The position numbers were made by a program, and so were the translations under genes. The notes below the pieces were generated by a model. The model searched no databases, had not been told where the DNA came from, and saw only the letters and a program-made list of their open reading frames with translations. Below, piece by piece: positions 1 through 7,684 of a stretch of 37,903 nt of DNA (position 1 is its first letter; the number at the start of each line of letters is the position of its first letter). Source of the stretch: an uncultured Bacilli bacterium (GTDB lineage: Bacteria; Bacillota_I; Bacilli_A; RFN20; CAG-631); NCBI GenBank assembly GCA_947599835.1, contig CANQFQ010000014.1, forward strand, positions 1 through 37,903, read 5' to 3'.

Positions 1-64
1 AACGATAAGGATTACCGAAAGTAGAATCGACTTTAAGTTCAGCACCAGGTAACCAAGCAGACAT
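1..64 (-). CDS. Possible 5' fragment of a minus-strand gene, cut by the left edge
   Basis: Reading leftward from an ATG at 64-62 there are 21 open codons up to the window edge, with no stop. The predicted peptide starts MSAWLPGAELKVDS and goes on TFGNPYR. A GGAG lies 7 bases upstream of this ATG, a normal Shine-Dalgarno distance. I do not recognise the family, and a second frame here is also open (ATG at 69), so chance cannot be excluded. The fragment is too short to assign a function. Confidence 0.3.
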   Translation of the reverse strand, partial: MSAWLPGAELKVDSTFGNPYR

Positions 65-83
65 TTCATGACTCCAATTTAAA

Positions 84-105
84 CGGAAACACGTAAGTGT
101 TTCCG
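84..105. other. Perfect 9-bp stem-loop with a GTAA loop
   Basis: Bases 84-92 (CGGAAACAC) pair perfectly with 97-105 around a GTAA loop, which in RNA read from the plus strand is a stable GNRA tetraloop. No T-run follows directly on either strand, so it is a weak terminator candidate. It sits between the possible minus-strand start at 64 and the promoter at 149-178, where it could be a leader structure or an operator. Confidence 0.5.
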
Positions 106-148
106 ATAGGTACAAATTTTTTCGATTTTACAAATATAAATTGAATTT

Positions 149-178
149 TTGCAAAAATATGATAAAATAAAATATAAT
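149..178 (+). promoter_or_regulatory. Sigma-A-type promoter for the gene at 210
   Basis: TTGCAA (149-154) and a consensus TATAAT (173-178) are separated by 18 bases. Transcription would start near 185, leaving a leader of about 25 bases before the ATG at 210. Confidence 0.6.
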
Positions 179-209
179 ATTATTATATACTTTGAAAGGG
201 GTCTTTTTG

Positions 210-665
210 ATGAGTAGAAGTGGAAAAATAAGTTTAGCTGGTGCGGCCTTATTGGTTATGGCTGTTTTATATTTATTTTTACCGATCTATAGTGCAAATA
301 TTAATCAATTCACGTTTTCTTGTAGTATTATTAAATTATTATTTAAAGGTGGCTTCTCTAAAGCTAGTTTTATTCAAATCATTCAATATTTATTACCTTT
401 TGTTTTACTTATCGTTACAGGTGCTTTTGCGATCGGAGGTAAATTTAAATTTCGTTTCGTTGTGGTAGGCTTATCTGTAGCTTGTCTTGCTTCATTATTA
501 TGGGTAATGTTTGATTTAAGCATGGTAAAGTCTTACTTAGCCGAAATTGATTTCGGTACAATGAATATTAAAAATGGTACAGGAATCGGTTTATTAATTT
601 CAATTTGTGTGGTTCTTTGGGCAGCGATTACCACATTATTAGCTAAAAAAAATAAAGCATTTTAA
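210..665 (+). CDS. Small four-helix membrane protein, unknown function
   Basis: This 151-residue protein has four hydrophobic segments at roughly residues 9-28, 55-77, 83-105 and 120-143, and a lysine-rich C-terminus, so it is probably a polytopic inner-membrane protein. The frame could open at a TTG at 192. The ATG at 210 is preferred because a GAAAGGGG Shine-Dalgarno sequence lies about 8 bases upstream and the promoter predicts a leader starting near 185. The gene has its own promoter and terminator, so it is monocistronic. I recognise no family or catalytic motif; its role is unknown. Confidence 0.8.
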   Translation: MSRSGKISLAGAALLVMAVLYLFLPIYSANINQFTFSCSIIKLLFKGGFSKASFIQIIQYLLPFVLLIVTGAFAIGGKFKFRFVVVGLSVACLASLLWVMFDLSMVKSYLAEIDFGTMNIKNGTGIGLLISICVVLWAAITTLLAKKNKAF

Positions 666-689
666 AAGCAAGTGATACTTGCTTTTTTA
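664..689 (+). terminator. Rho-independent terminator of the 210 gene
   Basis: AGCAAGT (667-673) pairs with ACTTGCT (677-683) around a 3-base loop. Flanking A and T runs extend the stem, which is followed by six T. It starts on the stop codon of the preceding gene. Confidence 0.85.
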
Positions 690-721
690 TTGATATCATG
701 GTTTTAAAAAGGGGATTGGTG

Positions 722-1444
722 ATGAATATGGAAGTTTATTATTATCAAGAAGAAATTGAAATTCAAGAAAATATGTTATCTGATGGAAAATTGACAAATC
801 ATGCGATTTTAAGTTTATTTCAAGAAGTTGCTGGAAAGCATGCTGTGAATCTCAAAATTGATTATGTTGAACTGAATAAATTAAATTTAATGTGGGTGGT
901 AGTTCGTAATCGTCATGTCGTATTAAAACAACCTACATTGCATGAAAAAGTAATTGTTTCAACTTGGCCTCATCGTACGAATCGCTTTGAATTTGATCGA
1001 GAATATCAAATCAAAAGTTTAGATGGAACGGTCTATGTTAAAGGAGATAGTAAATGGTGTGTTTTAAATCAAACGACAAGAAGAATTGTAGCGACAACGG
1101 AAATATTAATGGAAGGTAATTTTTTAGACGTTTGGAATTTTGAAACACCTTTAAAACAAATTCCAAATATGAATTTTGAACCTATAAAAGTAAGTTATTC
1201 TGCCATTGTACAACCGACGCAAATCGATCAAAATCATCATTTAAACAATACCGAATATGCTACAATGATTGATGCAGCCATTCGTCCTTATAATTTAACA
1301 ATCCAATCATTTGAAATTAATTTTGTTAAGGAAACAAAGTTAAATGAACAATTAGATTTTAAGATTCTTGAAATGCCAAAGGAATATTATATTGAAGGTA
1401 GTTGTGAGGGACAAGTTAGAGTCAAGGCAAAAATAGGAATATAG
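722..1444 (+). CDS. Acyl-ACP thioesterase (FatA-like, double hotdog)
   Basis: The 240-residue product matches the acyl-ACP thioesterase family (PF01643), which hydrolyses acyl-ACP to free fatty acid and ACP in the cytoplasm. The N-terminal hotdog half holds the typical stretch LTNHAILSLFQEVAGKHA (residues 24-41). The second half holds DQNHHLNNTEY, matching the family motif D-x-N-x-H-x-N-N-x-x-Y with its catalytic Asp, Asn and His. The frame extends up to 698, but the ATG at 722 has an AAGGGGA site about 6 bases upstream. It is the first gene of a tight group: mnmM starts 1 base after its stop. Released fatty acids could be re-activated by fatty acid kinase, whose catalytic subunit is encoded at 29802; that link is inference. 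Confidence 0.88.
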   Translation: MNMEVYYYQEEIEIQENMLSDGKLTNHAILSLFQEVAGKHAVNLKIDYVELNKLNLMWVVVRNRHVVLKQPTLHEKVIVSTWPHRTNRFEFDREYQIKSLDGTVYVKGDSKWCVLNQTTRRIVATTEILMEGNFLDVWNFETPLKQIPNMNFEPIKVSYSAIVQPTQIDQNHHLNNTEYATMIDAAIRPYNLTIQSFEINFVKETKLNEQLDFKILEMPKEYYIEGSCEGQVRVKAKIGI

Positions 1445-1445
1445 T

Positions 1446-1997
1446 ATGGAAAAAGTAATTTCATTTGCACATCAATTAATTCAACAAATAGTAAGTCTAC
1501 AAGATAACACGCTAGATTTAACGATAGGTAATGGAAATGATACTTTATTTTTAGCTTCCATTAGTGGTCATGTTTATGGGTTTGATATCCAAGAAAAAGC
1601 CATTGAAAATACGAAAGAAAAAGTGAAGGGGTTCCATAATGTGACGCTTTTTTTAGATGGTCATGAACATCTCGATCGTTATGAATTAAAAAATATTCAG
1701 GCCATTATGATGAATTTAGGCTATTTACCTATGGGGGATAAATCCATTACGACAGTCGAAGAAACAACGCTTCAAGCCCTTAGTAAAGGATTAAACATTT
1801 TAAATGTGGGTGGGATTTTTGCGATTGTTTTATATCCCGGCCATACGGCGGGATTTATGGAAGCAAAGAAAGTTGAAAAATATTGTCAGCAATTAAATCA
1901 AAAAGAGTATCAAGTATTAAAATATGAATTTATCAATCAAATCCATTATCCGCCATATCTTATTGCGATACAGAAAATAAGGAGTGTCAAAAAATGA
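1446..1997 (+). CDS. mnmM: tRNA 5-aminomethyl-2-thiouridine methyltransferase (MnmM/YtqB family)
   Basis: This 183-residue class I SAM-dependent methyltransferase belongs to the YtqB family (PF06962). B. subtilis YtqB was renamed MnmM because it methylates nm5s2U34 of tRNA to mnm5s2U34 in organisms lacking MnmC. The SAM-binding glycine motif reads LDLTIGNGNDT (residues 23-33), the acidic strand end is VYGFDIQ, and the motif-IV region is NLGYLPMGDK; all are typical of the family. The length is normal. It follows the thioesterase by 1 base and overlaps rdgB by 4 bases (ATGA), implying cotranscription and translational coupling. The exact tRNA substrate is inferred from the family. Confidence 0.85.
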   Translation: MEKVISFAHQLIQQIVSLQDNTLDLTIGNGNDTLFLASISGHVYGFDIQEKAIENTKEKVKGFHNVTLFLDGHEHLDRYELKNIQAIMMNLGYLPMGDKSITTVEETTLQALSKGLNILNVGGIFAIVLYPGHTAGFMEAKKVEKYCQQLNQKEYQVLKYEFINQIHYPPYLIAIQKIRSVKK

Positions 1998-2584
1998 ATA
2001 TTATTTTAGCCACAGGAAATGAAAATAAGAAAAAAGAATATTTGGAAATGGTAAAAAAAGATCATATTCATTTTTTAACCGCTAAAGAATGTCATTTAGA
2101 TATGCATGTTGAAGAAAATCAATCGACTTATAGAGGCAACGCTTTATTGAAAGCAAGACATTTAAAAAAGCAAACGCAAAAAATTGTGATGGCAGATGAT
2201 TCTGGGATTTGTATTGATGCATTACCTCACATTTTAAATGTGCATACTGCACGTTATATGGAAGGACATACCTATTTAGAAAAATGTCAAAGTATTCTTG
2301 AATTGATGAAAGGGTGCATCCATCGTAATGCCCGTTTTATTTGTTGTATTTGTTTAATCTTAGAAAATAATGAAACTTATTTTTTTGAAGGAACTTGTGA
2401 AGGAAAAATTGCTGATCAAATGGAGGGAAATCAAGGATTTGGTTATGACCCTATTTTTATTCCCAATGGATATGATTGTTCTTTTGCAAGTTTAGAAAAG
2501 CAAATAAAAAATCAAATATCACATCGAGGATTAGCTTTTCAACAAATGTATCGTTTTTTATTAGAAAAAGGATATATAGATTAA
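1994..2584 (+). CDS. rdgB: XTP/dITP diphosphatase (RdgB/HAM1)
   Basis: This 196-residue enzyme hydrolyses non-canonical purine triphosphates (dITP, XTP) to monophosphates, cleaning the nucleotide pool. It opens with the family signature IILATGNENKKKEY, carries MADDSGICIDAL with the conserved active-site Asp pair, then GFGYDPIF and a C-terminal ISHRGLA motif. Length is standard. Its ATG overlaps the mnmM stop by 4 bases, so it is translationally coupled. The small replacement of the usual S-x-A-E-L by FASLEKQ before the lysine helix looks tolerated. Confidence 0.94.
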   Translation: MNIILATGNENKKKEYLEMVKKDHIHFLTAKECHLDMHVEENQSTYRGNALLKARHLKKQTQKIVMADDSGICIDALPHILNVHTARYMEGHTYLEKCQSILELMKGCIHRNARFICCICLILENNETYFFEGTCEGKIADQMEGNQGFGYDPIFIPNGYDCSFASLEKQIKNQISHRGLAFQQMYRFLLEKGYID

Positions 2585-2620
2585 CTATCGGTGGATGAAA
2601 AAAGTTGAGGAGTGAGAATC

Positions 2621-3346
2621 ATGAATTTTTTATTAACGAATGATGATGGCATTCATGCCAAAGGCATTCAAATTTTAGAAAGTGTTTTAAAAAAATATGG
2701 CGAGGTTTATGTTTGTGCACCCATGGAAGGTAAAAGCGGTGCTTCTTGTAGCTTAAGTATTTTTAAATATTTAGACTTTCTACGCTTAGATGATCATCAT
2801 ATGGCTTTAGCTGGAAATCCAGTGGATTGTGTTATTTTTGGATTAAACGCTTTTCCAGTTACTTTTGATCTTGTAATCAGTGGTTGTAATAATGGATATA
2901 ATTTGTCTTTTGATGCGATGTATTCAGGAACGATTGGAGCTTGTTTTCAAGCTTTAGTATGTCAGAAAAAAACAATTGCTTTTTCGATGGAAAGAAACTT
3001 CTATGAACAAGAAGTAGCAAACGAAATTCAAAAAACCATGGATTATGTTTTGCAACATGATTTATTATCCAATCAATATTTGCTGAATGTTAATTTTCCG
3101 AATGCTCCTTTTCTTCAATCCAAAGGAATTCTTTTAACTAAGCAATATCTTCGAACCTTTCAATATGAAAGTAAATATAATGAAGAAAAAAATAAAGTTT
3201 TATTAGAACGTCATTTGCAAGAAGAAACCAATGACATCACTTATGATGTAGCTGCTTGTAAAAATGGCTATACATCGATAACACCTTTGAAAATGACCCG
3301 ATTTTGTAATGGATTATTAAAAAAATTGCAAGAAAAAATAAAATAG
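2621..3346 (+). CDS. surE: 5'/3'-nucleotidase SurE
   Basis: SurE is a metal-dependent nucleoside-monophosphate phosphatase. The 241-residue product begins MNFLLTNDDGI, with the metal-binding Asp pair at residues 8-9. It continues with GNPVDCV, and with VISGCNNGYN and YSGTIGA, the conserved Asn and Ser regions of the active site. An in-frame GTG occurs at 2612, but the ATG at 2621 is better placed, with GGAG ending 8 bases upstream. It is the last gene of the thioesterase-mnmM-rdgB-surE operon and is followed by a terminator. Confidence 0.93.
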   Translation: MNFLLTNDDGIHAKGIQILESVLKKYGEVYVCAPMEGKSGASCSLSIFKYLDFLRLDDHHMALAGNPVDCVIFGLNAFPVTFDLVISGCNNGYNLSFDAMYSGTIGACFQALVCQKKTIAFSMERNFYEQEVANEIQKTMDYVLQHDLLSNQYLLNVNFPNAPFLQSKGILLTKQYLRTFQYESKYNEEKNKVLLERHLQEETNDITYDVAACKNGYTSITPLKMTRFCNGLLKKLQEKIK

Positions 3347-3364
3347 TCAATAGAAAATGCATTG

Positions 3365-3400
3365 AGATTGTGAAAAATAAAAATATCACAATCTTTTTTT
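3365..3400 (+). terminator. Rho-independent terminator after surE
   Basis: AGATTGTGA (3365-3373) pairs perfectly with TCACAATCT (3386-3394) around a 12-base A-rich loop, followed by a run of seven T. Between here and the valS promoter (3401-3619) I see only AT-rich sequence with no supported feature. Confidence 0.85.
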
Positions 3401-3619
3401 GTGAAAATAACGCAAGTAAAGATGATAAAATGTTGATCTAAGGGTTTCATTCAAATAAACAAAGTATTTATTCATCTAATTTGTCGATAGATGGATGTTT
3501 TTTGTGCTTCTTTTTTTATATGGCAAGGAATCTAAGATAAAAGAATAAAAGTTGTTCAAAAATCTGCTTGTAAGGTGAAATTTTAATCTTTTTTTACATT
3601 TTTAATTTTTGACTTTTTA

Positions 3620-3648
3620 TTGACTTTTTGCTGAAAAATCAGTACTAT
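3620..3648 (+). promoter_or_regulatory. valS promoter
   Basis: TTGACT (3620-3625) and TACTAT (3643-3648) are separated by 17 bases. The predicted start near 3655 places it just before the T-box leader. Confidence 0.7.
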
Positions 3649-3654
3649 TAACTT

Positions 3655-3882
3655 GTACGAAGAAAAGAAAGAGTAGAGTTTGAATGTTTTGATAGAGAGT
3701 CATGAAAAGGTGGAACATGATAAAACGAAAACTTGAAGGTAGTCTTGGAGTACATTGGATGAAATCGTAGTAGTTCAATCGTGAGCTTAGCGTTAATAAG
3801 CAAAGAGCGTATTTACAAATAATGTTGTAAATAAATTAAGGTGGTACCGCGTAATTTACGTCCTTAAATAGGACGTTTTTTA
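3655..3882 (+). promoter_or_regulatory. T-box riboswitch controlling valS
   Basis: The leader holds an AGAGAG element near 3694-3699 at the base of stem I. A stem III (ATTTACAA 3811-3818 with TTGTAAAT 3825-3832) is followed by the T-box core AAGGTGGTACCGCG (3838-3851), whose TGGT pairs with the ACCA end of uncharged tRNA. A terminator (ACGTCCT 3858-3864 with AGGACGT 3870-3876, then six T) follows. Uncharged tRNA-Val should favour the antiterminator and valS expression. A GTA at 3750-3752, inside TTGGAGTACATT, is a plausible valine specifier codon, but I did not fold stem I. Confidence 0.93.
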
Positions 3883-3908
3883 TTTTTAAAGGGAGGTTAT
3901 GTATAAAA

Positions 3909-6512
3909 ATGTTAGATATTAAATATAATCATCATAAGGTCGAAGAAAAAAAGTATGAAACATGGGTTAAAGAAGGATATTTTACTGCTGGAGATATTTC
4001 TAAAAAGCCTTATTGTGTTGTTTTACCTCCTCCAAATGTGACAGGAATGTTACATTTAGGACATGCTTATAATGGCACATTACAAGATGTCATTATGCGT
4101 TATAAAAGACTCAAAGGTTATGATGTTTTATGGGTGGCTGGAATGGATCATGCAGGAATTGCTACGCAAGCTAAAATTGAAAAGAAATTACATGATCAAG
4201 GCATCGATAAATACGATATTGGTCGCGAAGCCTTTTTAAAAGTCGCTTGGGATTGGAAAAAAGAATATGCCAATACGATTCGCAGTCAATGGGCCAAAAT
4301 AGGAATGTCTTTGGACTATAGTCGAGAAGCATTTACTTTAGATGAAAAAAGAAACGAAGCCGTCAGGAAAGTGTTTGTTTCGTTATATAATAAAGGCTAT
4401 ATTTATCGAAAAGAAAAAATTATTAACTGGGATCCTGTTTTAAAAACAGCATTGTCTAATATTGAAGTGATTTATAAAGAAATCGAAGGACATATGTATT
4501 ATTTTCGATATTATATAGAAAATAGTCATGATTATATTGTTGTTGGTACAACGAGACCAGAAACGATGTTTGGCGATGTGGCCATTGTGGTCAATCCTAA
4601 AGATGAAAGATATCAACATCTCAAAGGGAAAAAATTAATCAACCCTGCGAATGGTGAATTATTACCTTTAATTTATGATGCTTATGTTGATATTGATTTT
4701 GCTACAGGTGCAATGAAATGTACCCCTGCACATGACCCTAATGATTATGCTTTAGGAGAAAAATATCATTTAAAACAAATTGTTTGCATGAATTTTGATG
4801 CAACAATGAATGCTAGAGCATTAAAATATGAAGGAATGGATCGATTTGCATGTCGTGAGGCTTTAGTCAAAGAATTGACTCAAAAAGGACTGGTTGAAAA
4901 AATTGAAACGCATGTTCATCAAGTAGGACATTCTGAAAGAAGTAATGCGATTGTGGAACCTATGCTATCTAAGCAATGGTTTGTTTCTATGAAAAAATTA
5001 GCCCAAAACACCTTAAGTCGTCAAAGAACGCATCAAGGAGTTCAATTTTTTCCAGCAAGATTTGAAAAAATCTTTATTCAATGGCTAGAAAATATTGAAG
5101 ACTGGTGTGTTTCTCGACAATTATGGTGGGGACATCGGATTCCTGCGTATTATAAAAAAGGTAGCAATGAGATTTTAGTTTCTTATAATCCGCCACAAGA
5201 TATGGAAAATTATACTCAAGATGAAGATGTTTTAGATACTTGGTTTTCATCTGCTTTATGGCCATTTACCACTTTAGGATGGCCAGAAAAAACCAGTGAT
5301 TTTAACCGTTATTATCCAAATGATTTATTGGTAACTGCCTATGATATTATTTTCTTTTGGGTATCCCGTATGATGTTTGAAGCAATTGAATTTACCGATA
5401 AAATCCCATTTAAACAAGTTTTGATTCATGGATTGGTTCGCGATGAACAAGGCCGTAAAATGTCTAAGTCATTAGGAAATGGAATTGATCCTATGGAAGT
5501 GATTGATCAATATGGTGCCGATGCCTTAAGATTTTTCTTATCGACAAATAGTGCGCCAGGAATTGACTTTAGATTTTCAACAGAAAAAATATCTTCGAGT
5601 TGGAATTTTATTAATAAGATTTGGAATGCCGCACGTTTTGTATTAATGAATCTCAATGAGAATTTTAAAGTAGAATCGATTGAAATAGAAAAATTAACAT
5701 TAATCGATCAATGGATGTTAGTTCGTCTCAATGAGGCCATAAAGAATATTGAAGAAAATTTAGAAAAATATGAATTTGCGAATGTCGGTAGTTATCTTAC
5801 TTCTTTGGTTTGGGATGATTTTTGTTCTTGGTATATCGAACTATGTAAATTAAATTTAGCGAATGAAAAAACATCACCACAATCAAAACAAGTATTGTAT
5901 CATGTCTTAAAGTCAATTGTTGTATTGTTGCATCCATTTGTTCCATTTGTTAGTGAAGAATTATATCTTGCGCTTCCTGAATCGAAAAAGTCTATTTGTT
6001 TAGAAACTTGGCCAACAGTTCTTGAAGGATTCAATCAAGAAATAGTGAATAAACAAATGAATGAAGTGATCGAGTTTACAACATTTATTCGTAATTATAG
6101 AAATACGAATAATTTGAAAAATAAATTTGTGTTGCCGATTTATATGCAAACGAAAACAGAACTAGGAAATCAAATTTTATGTCAACATAAAACATTACTA
6201 GAACAATTTAATCATATTGAATTTATCGATAAAAAGGATGAAAATGCAACCATTTTTACAACCGAAAATGCCAATTATTTAATTTATTATCATCAAGAAA
6301 TTGATCTTGATGCTGAAATTCATAAGTATGAAATGGAACTTGAAAAATTTATTCAAGAAGTGCATCGTTGTCAATCGATGTTAAGCAACGCTCGATTTAT
6401 TGAAAAAGCGCCCGAAAGTAAAATTAAAGAAGAAAAAGAAAAATTGCAAAATTATCTTTCAAGAAAAGAAAGTATTGAAAAAAAATTGCAAGAGTTAAAA
6501 TCAAAAAAATAA
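3909..6512 (+). CDS. valS: Valyl-tRNA synthetase
   Basis: This 867-residue class I aminoacyl-tRNA synthetase charges tRNA-Val in the cytoplasm. The Rossmann HIGH motif is HLGH at residues 49-52 after PPPNVTGML. The editing (CP1) domain contains TTRPETMFGD and the conserved HDPNDY region. KMSKS lies at about residues 517-521. An anticodon-binding domain and the valine-type C-terminal coiled coil (about 795-865, rich in Lys and Glu) follow. The length is normal for bacterial ValRS. GGGAGG at 3891-3896 is 12 bases from the ATG, a little far. No other in-frame start fits. Expression is controlled by the T-box directly upstream. Confidence 0.97.
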   Translation: MLDIKYNHHKVEEKKYETWVKEGYFTAGDISKKPYCVVLPPPNVTGMLHLGHAYNGTLQDVIMRYKRLKGYDVLWVAGMDHAGIATQAKIEKKLHDQGIDKYDIGREAFLKVAWDWKKEYANTIRSQWAKIGMSLDYSREAFTLDEKRNEAVRKVFVSLYNKGYIYRKEKIINWDPVLKTALSNIEVIYKEIEGHMYYFRYYIENSHDYIVVGTTRPETMFGDVAIVVNPKDERYQHLKGKKLINPANGELLPLIYDAYVDIDFATGAMKCTPAHDPNDYALGEKYHLKQIVCMNFDATMNARALKYEGMDRFACREALVKELTQKGLVEKIETHVHQVGHSERSNAIVEPMLSKQWFVSMKKLAQNTLSRQRTHQGVQFFPARFEKIFIQWLENIEDWCVSRQLWWGHRIPAYYKKGSNEILVSYNPPQDMENYTQDEDVLDTWFSSALWPFTTLGWPEKTSDFNRYYPNDLLVTAYDIIFFWVSRMMFEAIEFTDKIPFKQVLIHGLVRDEQGRKMSKSLGNGIDPMEVIDQYGADALRFFLSTNSAPGIDFRFSTEKISSSWNFINKIWNAARFVLMNLNENFKVESIEIEKLTLIDQWMLVRLNEAIKNIEENLEKYEFANVGSYLTSLVWDDFCSWYIELCKLNLANEKTSPQSKQVLYHVLKSIVVLLHPFVPFVSEELYLALPESKKSICLETWPTVLEGFNQEIVNKQMNEVIEFTTFIRNYRNTNNLKNKFVLPIYMQTKTELGNQILCQHKTLLEQFNHIEFIDKKDENATIFTTENANYLIYYHQEIDLDAEIHKYEMELEKFIQEVHRCQSMLSNARFIEKAPESKIKEEKEKLQNYLSRKESIEKKLQELKSKK

Positions 6513-6529
6513 AATTTAGTTTTTAAATA

Positions 6530-6568
6530 AGGATTGCCATTGAAATAAGAAAGATGACAATCCTTTTT
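6530..6568 (+). terminator. Terminator after valS
   Basis: AGGATTGCCAT (6530-6540) pairs with ATGACAATCCT (6554-6564) with one C-A mismatch, followed by five T. The rest of the 6569-6739 gap is AT-rich. A TACAAT at 6713-6718 could be a -10 box for the next gene, but it lacks a good -35. Confidence 0.75.
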
Positions 6569-6739
6569 GTTTGTATCATAAATGGTTAAACAAAAATTAG
6601 AATTCAAAACCATCTTTTATTCAAATTTGTGTTATAAAAATTCGATAAAATCATACTTTTTTCATTATTAAAAAAAGCAAAGAATAAATCAGTCATTTTA
6701 TGATTTGTTACCTACAATAAGAGTAAGGAGGGACAAAAG

Positions 6740-6937
6740 ATGTTAAATCAATTACATTATCAAGAATTATCGATCGAAGAAACCAAAAATATTAAAGGAG
6801 GTTTTTTAGGATTAGAGGTGGTGACTGCATTTGCCATTTTATCCGTGATTAGTGTATTAATTTATAAAATTTTTAGCAGTAGAGCTTCTGAGATTAATTT
6901 ACCTGGCGGATTTAAGTTTAAATTAAGTGGGAATTAA
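6740..6937 (+). CDS. Short peptide with double-glycine / prepilin-like leader
   Basis: This 65-residue peptide has a near-consensus AAGGAGGG ribosome site ending 8 bases before its ATG. The leader ends ELSIEETKNIKGG (residues 9-21), which fits the double-glycine consensus of exported bacteriocins and pheromones. The residues right after it, GFLGLEVV, also fit a type IV prepilin site: Gly, then Phe at +1 and Glu at +5. A hydrophobic helix follows (about 24-45), then a short polar tail with LPGGFKFKL. Both readings predict cleavage at the same Gly-Phe bond. The stop overlaps the radC start (TAATG), so the two genes are translationally coupled. No ABC peptidase transporter or immunity gene is nearby. 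The function is unknown. Confidence 0.78.
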   Translation: MLNQLHYQELSIEETKNIKGGFLGLEVVTAFAILSVISVLIYKIFSSRASEINLPGGFKFKLSGN

Positions 6938-7635
6938 TGCCGTTAAAAAATATACCTAAAGGAGAAAGACCTAGAGAAAAAGCAATGCAACAAGGAATTC
7001 AAAGTTTATCGGATGCTGAACTTGTTGCCTTGCTACTTCGAAGTGGAATAAAAAATTGCTCGGTTTTAGAATTAGCCAATCAATTGTTAATTGAATTTAA
7101 AGGACTTACCCATTTATTTCAAGCTGATCTCCAATTTTTAATGAAGATTAAAGGAATCAATGCGGTTAAAGCATTAGATATAAAGGTTTGCTATGAAATT
7201 GCCAATCGTCTAAATAAAAGATCAGAAGTTGATCGTAAAAGGACCATTTTATCGGCAAAAGATGTATATTTGCAATATCATTTATTCGCCCAACAAAGCC
7301 ATCAAGAATTTTTTTATGTCATTTTTTTAAATATTAAATTACATATTTTACAAGAAGAAAAATTATTTGTGGGTGGATTTGAAAGTTCAAATATTGATTT
7401 GAAAGTCATATTTAAAAAAGCGCTCTTATGTAATGCCTCAAAAATGATTTGTTTTCATAATCATCCGAGTGGTGATGCAACACCTAGCCCAGAAGATATT
7501 TTGCTAACGCAACAAATTAAAAAAATGGGTGAAATTGTTCATATTCGATTATTAGATCATGTCATTATTGGAACAAATAATTATTATAGTTTGATTGAAA
7601 ACAAGCAATATTTTGTATCACCCGACACGTTTTGA
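6937..7635 (+). CDS. radC: RadC family JAMM/MPN protein
   Basis: The 232-residue protein has an N-terminal helix-hairpin-helix-like region (ERPREKAMQQG, SDAELVALLLRSG, GINAVKA) and a C-terminal JAB/MPN domain. The domain has a complete metal-binding motif HNHPSGDATPSPED near residue 173 and an upstream Glu-containing strand. RadC was named for DNA repair, but its biochemical role is unsettled. It starts on the last base of the preceding peptide gene's stop codon and has no ribosome site of its own outside that gene, so its translation probably depends on the peptide gene. In B. subtilis radC also lies downstream of valS and ahead of minC. Confidence 0.92.
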   Translation: MPLKNIPKGERPREKAMQQGIQSLSDAELVALLLRSGIKNCSVLELANQLLIEFKGLTHLFQADLQFLMKIKGINAVKALDIKVCYEIANRLNKRSEVDRKRTILSAKDVYLQYHLFAQQSHQEFFYVIFLNIKLHILQEEKLFVGGFESSNIDLKVIFKKALLCNASKMICFHNHPSGDATPSPEDILLTQQIKKMGEIVHIRLLDHVIIGTNNYYSLIENKQYFVSPDTF

Positions 7636-7664
7636 CAAAATACCACATGAAGATTCGTTATAAT
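7632..7664 (+). promoter_or_regulatory. Possible minC promoter with long spacer
   Basis: A consensus TTGACA (7632-7637) overlaps the radC stop codon, and a consensus TATAAT lies at 7659-7664. The spacer is 21 bases, longer than the usual 16-18, so either the promoter is weak or activated, or only the -10 box is used. Confidence 0.45.
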
Positions 7665-7684
7665 GCATACGAGGTGATGTCAAA

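Noticed and set aside
192..209. TTG start for the first membrane protein
   Set aside because: It lies on the Shine-Dalgarno sequence itself; the ATG at 210 is correctly spaced.
3268..3450. Minus-strand reading frame over the surE end and terminator
   Set aside because: It is antisense to surE, has no ribosome site and shows no protein family character.
3899..3922. Seven-codon upstream frame (ATG to TAA) overlapping the valS start
   Set aside because: Its ATG is only 2 bases from GGGAGG, too close for initiation, so it is probably chance.
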